Assembly (NCBI GenBank): GCA_903918555.1
Contig: CAIXEV010000366.1
Coordinates: 1 to 6,768, forward strand
DNA: 6,768 nt
Direction: 5' to 3'
Source of the DNA: an uncultured bacterium
Lineage (GTDB): Bacteria; Planctomycetota; Phycisphaerae; Phycisphaerales; SM1A02
Positions 1-5,481 of this stretch are shown in pieces. Below the pieces are notes generated by a model, which had not been told where the DNA came from, ran no database searches, and saw only the letters and a program-made list of their open reading frames with translations. Within the stretch, counting starts at the first letter, position 1, and each line of letters opens with the position of its first letter. A program made the position numbers and the translations under genes.

Positions 1-863
1 AGCTCGCGCTCGAGCTTGCGGCGCAGGTTGAGCAGGCGCTCGCGCTCGGTGTCCATCTCGTGCATCGCGAGCTCGCACGCCTTGCCGAAGCCGACGATGC
101 CCGTGACATTCAGCGTGCCCGAGCGCATGCCGCGCTCGTGGCCGCCGCCGTCCTGGATCGCCTCGAGGCGCACGCGCGGGTTGCGTCGGCGCACATAAAG
201 GGCGCCCACGCCCTTCGGGCCGTACATCTTGTGGCCCGACCACGACATCAGGTCGATGTTGTCCGTCTCGACATTCGTCGGCATCTTGCCGACCCACTGC
301 GTGGCGTCGGTGTGGAAGATCGCGCCGCGCTCATGGCAGAGCGCGCCGATCTCGGGCACCTCGCTGATGGTGCCGATCTCGTTGTTCGCCCACATGATCG
401 AGACGAGGATCGTGTCCTCGCGCATCGCCTCGGCGACCATCGCGCGGGTGATCACGCCGTCCGGCGGAGGCGTGAGGAAGGTGACATCGAAGCCTTCGTT
501 CTGAAGCCGCTTGCACGGGTCGAGCACGGCCTTGTGCTCGTGCGCCGCGGCGATGATGTGGCCGCGGCCCTTCGTGCCTTCGGGGCCCTTCGCGTACATG
601 CGCGCGGCGCCCTTGATCGCGAGGTTGTTCGACTCGGTCGAGCCGCTCGTCCAGACGATCTCCTTGGGCGAGGCACCAATGAGCGCTGCGGCCTGCTCGC
701 GGGCGAGGTCGACGGCGTCCTCCGCTTCCCAGCCGAACTTGTGGTTGCGGCTCGCGGAGTTGCCGAATTTCTCGGTGAAGTACGGAAGCATCGCTTCGAC
801 CACGCGGGGATCCGTGCGGGTCGTGGCGGCGTTGTCCATGTAGATGGGCAGCTTGACTGCCAT
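1..863 (-). CDS. iscS: Cysteine desulfurase, IscS/NifS family (5' part; C-terminus outside window)
   Basis: PLP-dependent enzyme that removes sulfur from L-cysteine as an enzyme-bound persulfide for Fe-S cluster assembly and tRNA thiolation; cytosolic. The visible 287 residues align with E. coli IscS from its first residues: IYMDNAATT near 7-15, FGNSASRNHKFGW at 33-45, TSGSTESNNLAIKG at 72-85, the PLP-stacking His in AHEHKAVL (H110), the cofactor-binding DATQ (D186, Q189), the Schiff-base lysine in SGHKMYGPKG (K212) and GGGHERGMRSGT at 239-250. These mark group I (IscS/NifS) rather than SufS. The catalytic-cysteine loop and C-terminus lie beyond the left edge, so catalysis cannot be confirmed here. 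The ATG at 863-861 is preceded by AGGAG at a good distance and gives a family-typical N-terminus. It is divergent from panC. No IscR, IscU or other Fe-S partner is visible; such genes could lie to the left. The symbol could equally be nifS. Confidence 0.96.
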   Translation of the reverse strand, partial: MAVKLPIYMDNAATTRTDPRVVEAMLPYFTEKFGNSASRNHKFGWEAEDAVDLAREQAAALIGASPKEIVWTSGSTESNNLAIKGAARMYAKGPEGTKGRGHIIAAAHEHKAVLDPCKRLQNEGFDVTFLTPPPDGVITRAMVAEAMREDTILVSIMWANNEIGTISEVPEIGALCHERGAIFHTDATQWVGKMPTNVETDNIDLMSWSGHKMYGPKGVGALYVRRRNPRVRLEAIQDGGGHERGMRSGTLNVTGIVGFGKACELAMHEMDTERERLLNLRRKLERE

Positions 864-898
864 CGGCAATCTCTCCTAACTCGGGTTTGATAGGCGCT

Positions 899-925
899 GG
901 TCCGTCACCAACCTGACGGCGGACC
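899..925 (-). promoter_or_regulatory. Imperfect inverted repeat in the presumed iscS leader
   Basis: GGTCCGTCA (899-907) can pair with TGACGG plus ACC (914-919, 923-925), leaving a 3-base bulge and a 6-base loop CCAACC. This makes a 9-bp bulged stem about 36 bases upstream of the iscS start. It could be a leader hairpin or an operator for a dimeric regulator. It does not resemble the known IscR box, and a chance origin in GC-rich sequence is possible. Confidence 0.25.
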
Positions 926-978
926 GTTGCGACTGAGTCTCATCATAGGGCTTCGAGGGGCGAACGAGAACCGTTGCG
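923..978. repeat. 9-base direct repeat ACCGTTGCG, two copies 47 bases apart
   Basis: ACCGTTGCG occurs at 923-931 and again at 970-978, both inside the iscS/panC divergent gap and about 4.5 helical turns apart. The first copy overlaps the right arm of the inverted repeat at 899-925. Paired direct repeats in a divergent promoter region can be regulator sites, but two copies of nine bases are weak evidence. Confidence 0.25.
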
Positions 979-1044
979 TGTATGGTGGATCGAAGCCCCG
1001 AAAGTTCGGGCCCGACCGCCGCCCCGCTCCCTGCGAAAGTTCCG

Positions 1045-1893
1045 ATGCGCATCGTCGACGACCCGAAGGACCTGTCAGCGCCCGACTTGTGCGGGTGCGG
1101 CTTCGTTCCCACCATGGGAGCGCTCCACGAGGGTCATGGCTCGCTTGTTCGGCGCGCGTCCGCCGATGGCAGGCCGATCGTCGTGAGCATCTTCGTCAAC
1201 CCGACCCAGTTCGGGCCGAGCGAGGACTACGCCCGATATCCACGGACGCTCGACTCCGACTGCGCCTTGCTCGAGCCTCTTGGCGTGGCGGCGGTGTTCG
1301 TGCCGTCGGTCGAGGCGATCTACCCGCGCGGGCTCGAGGCGGCCCGCACCGAAGCCGCCGCGACCCAGTTGCCGGAGGTCGCCACCCGGCCGCAGCTCGA
1401 GGACGCCTGCCGGCCGACCCACTTCGGTGGCGTCGCGCTCGTCGTCGGCCGGCTCTTCGACCTCGTTCGCCCCGGGCGCGCCTACTTCGGCGAGAAGGAC
1501 TACCAGCAGCTGCGGCTGATCGAGGACATGGTGGCTGCGGACCGCGGCCGCTACGGGTCGCTCGAAATCGTGCCGTGCCCGACGATCCGCGAGCGCGATG
1601 GCCTCGCGATGTCGAGCCGGAACCGCTATCTCGCGCCCGAGCATCGCGACGCGGCGCTCGCGCTCTCTCGCGCGCTGCAGATCGCGCATTCGGCGCAGCG
1701 CGTGGCGACGGCTGAGCGGCTGATGCGCGACACCCTCGACGCGCACGGCCTCGAGACCGAGTACGCGGTGGTGCGCGATGCCCGAACGCTGATGCCCGTC
1801 ACCGGCTTCGAACGGCCGACGCGCGCGCTGATCGCGGTGCGCCTCGGCTCGACGCGCCTGATCGACAACGCGCAGATGACCGTGTGGCGCTGA
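1045..1893 (+). CDS. panC: Pantoate--beta-alanine ligase (pantothenate synthetase)
   Basis: Condenses (R)-pantoate with beta-alanine using ATP, via pantoyl-adenylate, in the last step of pantothenate (coenzyme A precursor) synthesis; cytosolic. The 282-residue product carries the full signature: FVPTMGALHEGH with the HxGH nucleotide motif at 28-31, SIFVNPTQFGPSEDYARYPR at 48-67, THFGGV at 125-130, FGEKDYQQ at 148-155 and the KMSKS-like MSSRN at 189-193. It ends with RLIDN, typical of the C-terminal domain. The ATG at 1045 gives the family's usual length (about 280) and puts HxGH near residue 30. An in-frame ATG at 982 would add 21 low-complexity residues and is less likely, though neither start has a clear Shine-Dalgarno. 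It is divergent from iscS and 105 bases upstream of the thioredoxin-like gene. No panB or panD is adjacent, so the pathway is not clustered here. Confidence 0.96.
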   Translation: MRIVDDPKDLSAPDLCGCGFVPTMGALHEGHGSLVRRASADGRPIVVSIFVNPTQFGPSEDYARYPRTLDSDCALLEPLGVAAVFVPSVEAIYPRGLEAARTEAAATQLPEVATRPQLEDACRPTHFGGVALVVGRLFDLVRPGRAYFGEKDYQQLRLIEDMVAADRGRYGSLEIVPCPTIRERDGLAMSSRNRYLAPEHRDAALALSRALQIAHSAQRVATAERLMRDTLDAHGLETEYAVVRDARTLMPVTGFERPTRALIAVRLGSTRLIDNAQMTVWR

Positions 1894-1956
1894 CGCGTCG
1901 GCCCTCTGCGGAAAGACCACTGAAACGGCGGAAATGCGCGCGTTCGGGCCGAGCGG

Positions 1957-1988
1957 CCTCCGTAGGGAGATACACTGCCCGACGGAGG
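1957..1988 (+). promoter_or_regulatory. Stem-loop overlapping the Shine-Dalgarno of the thioredoxin-like gene
   Basis: CCTCCGT (1957-1963) is the exact reverse complement of ACGGAGG (1982-1988), and the right arm contains the whole GGAGG Shine-Dalgarno (1984-1988) of the gene starting at 1999. The loop is 18 bases and can be tightened by GGG (1965-1967) pairing with CCC (1978-1980). Two G-U pairs could extend the base (1955-1956 with 1989-1990). If transcribed, the structure would hide the ribosome binding site. A possible -10 hexamer TACACT (1971-1976) sits in the loop; a start from it would exclude the left arm from the RNA. Confidence 0.4.
1971..1976 (+). promoter_or_regulatory. Possible -10 element TACACT upstream of the thioredoxin-like gene
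   Basis: TACACT matches the bacterial TATAAT consensus at four of six positions and lies 22 bases before the ATG. No acceptable -35 hexamer is found 16-18 bases upstream. Transcription from it would begin near 1983, at the Shine-Dalgarno, giving a very short leader. Weak evidence. Confidence 0.2.
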
Positions 1989-1998
1989 TTTCGCAGAC

Positions 1999-3285
1999 AT
2001 GACCATCATCCGAACCGCGACTCTCGCCCTCTCGCTCGCCGCCGTGCTCTCGCTTGCGACCGCATCGGTCGCGACCCTGCCGCAGGACGGCACCAGCCCG
2101 GCGGGCGACGCGCCGAAGCAAGACGGAAAGCAAGACGGCAAGCCAGACGGGAAGCCAGACGGCAAGAAGGAATCCGGCCGCAAGACCCCTCCCCGTCCGA
2201 CCAAGGAAGACCGCGAGGCCGCGAAGGCCAAGGCGAAGTGGTTCGATCGACTCGATCGCGATGACAAGGCCGCCGTCGACGCCGCGGTCGGCTTTGCGGC
2301 GCCGCAGATCCCCGACTCCACCGAGCGCCTGGGCGCGAACTTCACCAACCTGAAGGACCTGCGCGGCAAGGTCGTCGTGCTGCAGACCTTCTCGACCCGC
2401 GGCGCGGCCGGCCCCGCGGCCGTGAAGAAGACCGACGAGGCGGCGCAGGCGGCGAAGGTGTCGGCCGACGACCTCGTCGTGATCGCCGTGCATACGCCCG
2501 ATGGCATCGACGGCGCGAAGGCCGCGCTCGAGAAGAACAAGCTCGCGCTGCCCGTGATCCTCGACAAGGATGGCGCGTTCTGCGACTCGCTCGGCGCCTT
2601 CCGCAAGCCGCTCGCGTATGTCGTCGACCGCCAGGGCAACCTGCGCTACGGCGGGCTTTCCGCCGAAGGCGTGACGGGCGCCGTGAAGGAGTGCGCCGCG
2701 GAGAAGTTCGACGAGTCGGTGCCGCCGAAGGAGCGCGAGGTGCGCGCGATGGCCGAGTCGACGGTGCCGTTCCCGACCTACAACGCCCCCGTCGGCAGCG
2801 CGCGCGACCTGCGCGGCAAGCCTGCGCCCGACTTCTTCGTCGAGCGCTGGTACAACGCCAACGCCGCGCCGAACCTCGCCGGCAAGCTCACCGTGATCGA
2901 CTTCTGGGCGACCTGGTGCGGCCCGTGCGTCCAGGCGATCCCGCACATGAACGAGATCGCGAGCGCCTACCCGAACGATGTGGCCTGCGTCGGCGTGTCC
3001 GACGAGAGCTGGCGGAACTTCGAGGAAGGCACGCTCAAGAAGCGCCTGAGCAAGTCGAACTTCAAGTACGCGGTCGGCATCGATCCGCAGGCGAAGATGA
3101 AGAACGCCTTCGGAATCAGCGCTATCCCGCATGTGGCCGTCATCTCCTCCGACGGCGTCGTCCGCTGGCAGGGCCATCCGATGAGCCTGAACCCGCAGAC
3201 GATGAACGAGCTCATCGCCGCGAACCGCGCCCTGCTCGCCAAGAGCGGCGTCGGCGGCTCCGCGAACCGCTGGCAGAAGAAGTAA
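1999..3285 (+). CDS. Exported tandem thioredoxin-like protein: degenerate N-terminal fold plus TlpA-type WCGPC domain
   Basis: A 428-residue protein, probably an envelope thiol-disulfide oxidoreductase. Residues 1-25 form a Sec signal peptide (basic start, hydrophobic core, SVA before the likely cut at A25). A charged linker follows, with four KQDG/KPDG units at 40-55. Domain 1 (about 95-235) has a thioredoxin/AhpC-like pattern: DLRGKVVVLQTF at 120-131, a cis-Pro-like KPLAYVVD with P204, then DRQGNLRYGG. Its CxxC position reads GAAG (135-138), so it cannot do dithiol chemistry. Domain 2 (about 270-415) has FWATWCGPC with C307 and C310 and cis-Pro P377 (AIPHVAVI), as in TlpA/ResA. GGAGG at 1984-1988 lies 10 bases before the ATG, fixing the start. 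Partner and substrate are unknown; cytochrome c maturation or general cysteine reduction would be typical of the family. The fold is clear, the exact role is not. Confidence 0.9.
   Translation: MTIIRTATLALSLAAVLSLATASVATLPQDGTSPAGDAPKQDGKQDGKPDGKPDGKKESGRKTPPRPTKEDREAAKAKAKWFDRLDRDDKAAVDAAVGFAAPQIPDSTERLGANFTNLKDLRGKVVVLQTFSTRGAAGPAAVKKTDEAAQAAKVSADDLVVIAVHTPDGIDGAKAALEKNKLALPVILDKDGAFCDSLGAFRKPLAYVVDRQGNLRYGGLSAEGVTGAVKECAAEKFDESVPPKEREVRAMAESTVPFPTYNAPVGSARDLRGKPAPDFFVERWYNANAAPNLAGKLTVIDFWATWCGPCVQAIPHMNEIASAYPNDVACVGVSDESWRNFEEGTLKKRLSKSNFKYAVGIDPQAKMKNAFGISAIPHVAVISSDGVVRWQGHPMSLNPQTMNELIAANRALLAKSGVGGSANRWQKK
2116..2163 (+). repeat. Four tandem 12-base units encoding a KQDG/KPDG linker
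   Basis: Four in-frame copies of AAGCMAGACGGN run from 2116 to 2163, encoding KQDG, KQDG, KPDG, KPDG (residues 40-55 of the thioredoxin-like protein). A partial fifth lysine codon follows. The near identity at DNA level suggests expansion by slippage. The product is a hydrophilic spacer between the signal peptide and the first folded domain. Because the unit is a multiple of three, copy-number change would alter linker length without breaking the frame. Confidence 0.85.
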
Positions 3286-3313
3286 CTCGTCCACCCAAGC
3301 CGCGAGTCCGCCC

Positions 3314-3340
3314 CGAACCGACCCCGGTTCGCGCTATCTT
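3314..3340 (+). terminator. Stem-loop with short pyrimidine tail after the thioredoxin-like gene
   Basis: CGAACCG (3314-3320) and CGGTTCG (3325-3331) form a perfect 7-bp stem with a 4-base ACCC loop, 28 bases after the stop codon. The sequence downstream, CGCTATCTTTCT, is only moderately T-rich and starts a few bases after the stem, so as an intrinsic terminator it would be weak. The same stretch holds a -10-like TATCTT (3335-3340) ahead of the methyltransferase ATG at 3351. Both readings can be true together. Confidence 0.4.
3335..3340 (+). promoter_or_regulatory. Possible -10 element TATCTT for the methyltransferase gene
   Basis: TATCTT lies 10 bases before the ATG at 3351. Transcription from it would begin within about 0-4 bases of the start codon, giving a leaderless mRNA, which would fit the absence of any Shine-Dalgarno there. 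No clear -35 hexamer is visible. Speculative. Confidence 0.2.
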
Positions 3341-3350
3341 TCTCCCCTTC

Positions 3351-4289
3351 ATGCCACGGTCCAAGTCGCAAGCGAAATCCCGTCCGCACAAGACCCGCAA
3401 GGGTCGCACGACCGCGCGCGCGCGGAGGAAGGGATTCTGGCGCACCGCGGCGAACAGCGACCGCCACGAGCTCTACGAACTCGCCGTGCAGGAAGTCGTC
3501 TCCGAGTGCGACTTCATCGACAAGGTGTGGCGATCGCTGCGCGGACACACGCCGTCGACGCTGCGCGAGGACTTCTGCGGCACCGCGAAGGCCTGCACGG
3601 AGTGGGCGCGGCGGCGCAAGACGAACCACGCGATCGGCGTCGACCTCGACAGCGCCGTGATCCGCTGGGGCGAGCGCCGCCATCGCTCGAACCTGCCCGA
3701 GTCGATCGCGTCGCGCATCACGATCCTCGAGGCGAATGTGCTCGAGGTCGACACGCCCGGCATCGACTGCGTCGTGGCGATGAACTTCAGCTACTTCATC
3801 TTCAAGGAGCGCGCGACGCTCGTGGACTACTTCCGCCGCGTCTACGAGTCGCTCGCCGACGACGGCATCCTCATCGCCGACGCCTACGGCGGCAGCCAGT
3901 CGCACGAGGAGCAGGAGGAGGAGCGTCACCTCGACGGCTTCACCTATGTGTGGGACCAGAACCAGTACAACCCGATCACGGGCGATGTGGTGAACCACAT
4001 CCACTTCCGCTTCCCCGACGGCAGCGAGATCAAGCGCGCGTTCACCTACCGATGGCGGCTCTGGAGCCTGCCCGAGATCCAGGACGCGATGCGCGAGGCG
4101 GGCTTCGAGCGGACCACCGTCTACTGGGAAGGCACCGTCGCGCGGACCGGCGAGGGCAACGGCGTCTTCCGCCCGTCGCGGCGCGGCGAGGCGTGCCAGG
4201 GCTGGATCGCGTACATCGTCGCGGAGAAGCGCGCGCTGGCGCGGGGCTCCGCCAAGCGCGCCCCGAAGCGGACGCGTTCGCGAAAGTGA
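3351..4289 (+). CDS. Class I SAM-dependent methyltransferase with basic N- and C-terminal tails
   Basis: A 312-residue protein with a Rossmann-type methyltransferase core. Motif I is the non-standard LREDFCGTAKAC (71-82; E-D-F-C-G-T in place of the usual D-x-G-x-G-x). The ribose-binding acid follows in IGVDLD (95-100, D98). Post-motif II is ILEANVLEVD (125-134), motif IV IDCVVAMNFSYF (138-149), and motif VI DDGILIADAYGG (170-181). An acidic EEQEEE stretch (186-191) and a conserved-looking C-terminal half (WDQNQYNPITGD, FTYRWRLWSLPEI, VYWEG, GWIAYIVAEK) match, from memory, a group usually annotated only as class I methyltransferase. Residues 1-29 and 294-312 are rich in Lys and Arg, hinting at contact with RNA, DNA or ribosomes. 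No NPPY motif is present and the substrate is unknown. The ATG at 3351 is the first in this frame after the preceding gene; the frame is open further upstream only as a shadow of that gene. No Shine-Dalgarno is visible. Confidence 0.87.
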   Translation: MPRSKSQAKSRPHKTRKGRTTARARRKGFWRTAANSDRHELYELAVQEVVSECDFIDKVWRSLRGHTPSTLREDFCGTAKACTEWARRRKTNHAIGVDLDSAVIRWGERRHRSNLPESIASRITILEANVLEVDTPGIDCVVAMNFSYFIFKERATLVDYFRRVYESLADDGILIADAYGGSQSHEEQEEERHLDGFTYVWDQNQYNPITGDVVNHIHFRFPDGSEIKRAFTYRWRLWSLPEIQDAMREAGFERTTVYWEGTVARTGEGNGVFRPSRRGEACQGWIAYIVAEKRALARGSAKRAPKRTRSRK

Positions 4290-4297
4290 CGGCGATT

Positions 4298-4325
4298 CCG
4301 CGGCCGCATGACTCCGCGGCCGCGG
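4298..4325 (+). promoter_or_regulatory. 10-bp GC-only stem-loop just upstream of the prenyl synthase ribosome binding site
   Basis: CCGCGGCCGC (4298-4307) pairs perfectly with GCGGCCGCGG (4316-4325) around an 8-base loop, ATGACTCC. The structure starts 8 bases after the methyltransferase stop and ends 7 bases before AAGGAG (4333-4338). There is no following T-run, so it is not a standard intrinsic terminator. It could stall or protect the transcript, or modulate translation of the downstream gene. Both arms contain self-complementary NotI/SacII-like palindromes, so chance formation in GC-rich DNA is easier than the length suggests. Confidence 0.45.
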
Positions 4326-4344
4326 CGATGCGAAGGAGACGGGC

Positions 4345-5328
4345 ATGACGAAGGCGTTTCTCGACACGGCACTTGCAGCGGACATCGCGGCCGGACTCGC
4401 GCGCGTGGAGACGCTGTTCGAGTCGCAGCTTGCGAGCGAGTTCCCCGCGGTCAACGACCTCTGCGCGCATGTCGAGCGCTACCGCGGGAAGATGCTGCGC
4501 CCGACGCTCGTGCTCGTCTCGGGCCTCGCGTTCTCGCGCGACGGCGAGCGGCTGCCGCACGCCCACGACATCATCGCGGCCACCGTCGAGATGATCCACA
4601 TGGCGACGCTCGTCCACGATGATGTGCTCGACGAGGCCGAGATCCGCCGCCGCGGCGAGACGGTGAACTTCCTGCGCGGCAACGAGACCGCCGTGATGCT
4701 CGGCGACTACCTCATCTCGAACGCGTTCCACCTCTGCTCGCGCGCGGGCGACCCGGCGCTCAACCTGCGCCTCGGCGAGGTGACGAACACGCTGTGCGAG
4801 GGCGAGCTCGTGCAGCTCTCGCGCCGCCACGACCTCGCGCTCGATGAGAACACCTACTTCGAGATCGTGCGCCGCAAGACCGCGGTGCTCGTCGGCGCGT
4901 CGTGCGAGCTCGGCGCGAAGCTGTCGGGCGCGTCGGCCGACGAAGTCGCGCGCATGCGCGCGTTCGGCGAGCAGCTCGGCGTCGCGTTCCAGATCCAGGA
5001 CGACCTGCTCGACCTCCTCGGCGACGAGGCGACGGTCGGCAAGTCGATCCTGCGCGACCTCGAGAAGGGCAAGCTGACGCTTCCGATGATCATGCACATC
5101 GCGTCGACGAAGGGCGCCGAACGCGCCGCGGCGCTCGACGCGATCGAGCGGCGCGACCCCACGGCGCTGCGCGCGGCGCTCGCGCGGTCGGGCTCGATCC
5201 AGGGCGCGCGCGCCCGGGCGGTCTCGATCGTCGAGGAGGCGAAGCGCGGGCTGCCCGCGACGCGACGCACGCACTCCCGCGAGCTCCTGCTCGAGCTCGC
5301 CGACCGAGTCGTCGCGCGCGATGCTTGA
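4345..5328 (+). CDS. Long-chain trans-polyprenyl diphosphate synthase (IspB/HepT-like)
   Basis: Adds successive isopentenyl diphosphate units to an allylic diphosphate to make an all-trans polyprenyl diphosphate, normally the quinone side-chain precursor. The 327-residue length is usual. Motifs in order: RYRGKMLRP (45-53; G48, K49 and R52 bind the IPP diphosphate), the first aspartate-rich motif HDDVLDEAEIRRR (D92, D93, D96), GDYLISNAF (120-128), GELVQL (153-158), RRKTA (176-180), and the second aspartate-rich motif FQIQDDLLD (D219, D220, D223) followed by VGKSILRDLEKGKLTLP. The residue five before the first motif is alanine (A87); a small residue there is a known feature of long-chain rather than C15/C20 synthases, but exact length cannot be read. 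AAGGAG at 4333-4338, 6 bases before the ATG, fixes the start. It follows the methyltransferase by 55 bases and converges with the carboxypeptidase gene. Confidence 0.93.
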   Translation: MTKAFLDTALAADIAAGLARVETLFESQLASEFPAVNDLCAHVERYRGKMLRPTLVLVSGLAFSRDGERLPHAHDIIAATVEMIHMATLVHDDVLDEAEIRRRGETVNFLRGNETAVMLGDYLISNAFHLCSRAGDPALNLRLGEVTNTLCEGELVQLSRRHDLALDENTYFEIVRRKTAVLVGASCELGAKLSGASADEVARMRAFGEQLGVAFQIQDDLLDLLGDEATVGKSILRDLEKGKLTLPMIMHIASTKGAERAAALDAIERRDPTALRAALARSGSIQGARARAVSIVEEAKRGLPATRRTHSRELLLELADRVVARDA

Positions 5329-5334
5329 CCGCGA
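5329..5334. other. Six-base convergent intergenic spacer
   Basis: The prenyl synthase TGA (5326-5328) and the carboxypeptidase stop (TCA on the plus strand, 5335-5337) are separated only by CCGCGA. No dedicated terminator can fit, so each transcript must end inside the other gene or by a factor-dependent route. Confidence 0.9.
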
Positions 5335-5481
5335 TCAGTTGCTCCACAATCCAAGAAGAATCGAGAGATCGGCTGCGTCCACGCCACCGCTGCCGTCGAG
5401 ATCGGCTGCGCCCGGGCTTCCCCATGCTCCGAGCAGGATCGCGAGGTCGCCGCCGCCGATCGAGCCGTTGCCATCGAGATC
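5335..5481 (-). other. Tandem dockerin/EF-hand-like repeats at the carboxypeptidase C-terminus
   Basis: Two copies of a Ca-loop plus short helix close the protein: DLDGNGSIGGGD then LAILLGAWG, and DLDGSGGVDAAD then LSILLGLWS. Loop positions 1, 3, 5 and 12 carry D, D, N/S and D, as in calcium-binding EF-hand or type I dockerin loops; position 9 is G in the first and D in the second. A cysteine-proline (QGCPP) just before the repeats is also characteristic of Phycisphaerae exported proteins. The repeats probably anchor, sort or bridge the enzyme. No cohesin partner is in view, so cellulosome-type docking is not implied. Confidence 0.85.

Larger units (their letters stand above)
864..1044. promoter_or_regulatory. 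Divergent intergenic region between iscS and panC
   Basis: This 181-base gap separates two genes reading away from each other, so it should hold promoters for both. No convincing -35/-10 pair is visible on either strand. It does contain a good Shine-Dalgarno for iscS (AGGAGAG on the minus strand, about 871-877), an imperfect inverted repeat at 899-925 and a 9-base direct repeat (923-931 and 970-978). If panC starts at the upstream ATG (982), the gap shrinks to 118 bases. No small gene or RNA is evident. That promoters lie here is inferred from gene orientation. Confidence 0.5.

Noticed and set aside
60..890. A 276-codon plus-strand frame over the left end
   Set aside because: It is antisense to iscS, whose PLP-binding motifs are unmistakable on the minus strand. 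The plus-strand translation shows no domain.
982..1044. Upstream ATG of panC adding 21 residues
   Set aside because: The extra residues are Pro/Ala/Ser-rich, absent from the PanC family, and the 1045 start gives the usual length. It cannot be excluded because neither start has a good Shine-Dalgarno.
1885..1900. Near-palindrome around GACGCGTC at the panC stop codon as a terminator
   Set aside because: It has no usable loop and no T-run, so it would not form a terminator hairpin.
1075..3294. A 739-codon open frame on the minus strand opposite panC and the thioredoxin-like gene
   Set aside because: Its translation is rich in Arg, Ala, Asp, His and Val with no family motif, and it lies exactly antisense to two genes with clear conserved motifs. 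Long antisense frames are expected in GC-rich coding DNA.
2691..3350. Upstream extension of the methyltransferase frame back to 2691
   Set aside because: The extension overlaps the thioredoxin-like gene out of frame and is Arg/Pro-rich. The methyltransferase homology begins after the ATG at 3351.
2967..5274. Long minus-strand frames opposite the methyltransferase and prenyl synthase (2967-4454 and 4042-5274)
   Set aside because: Low-complexity compositions typical of GC shadows; the plus strand carries the recognisable catalytic motifs across the same bases.
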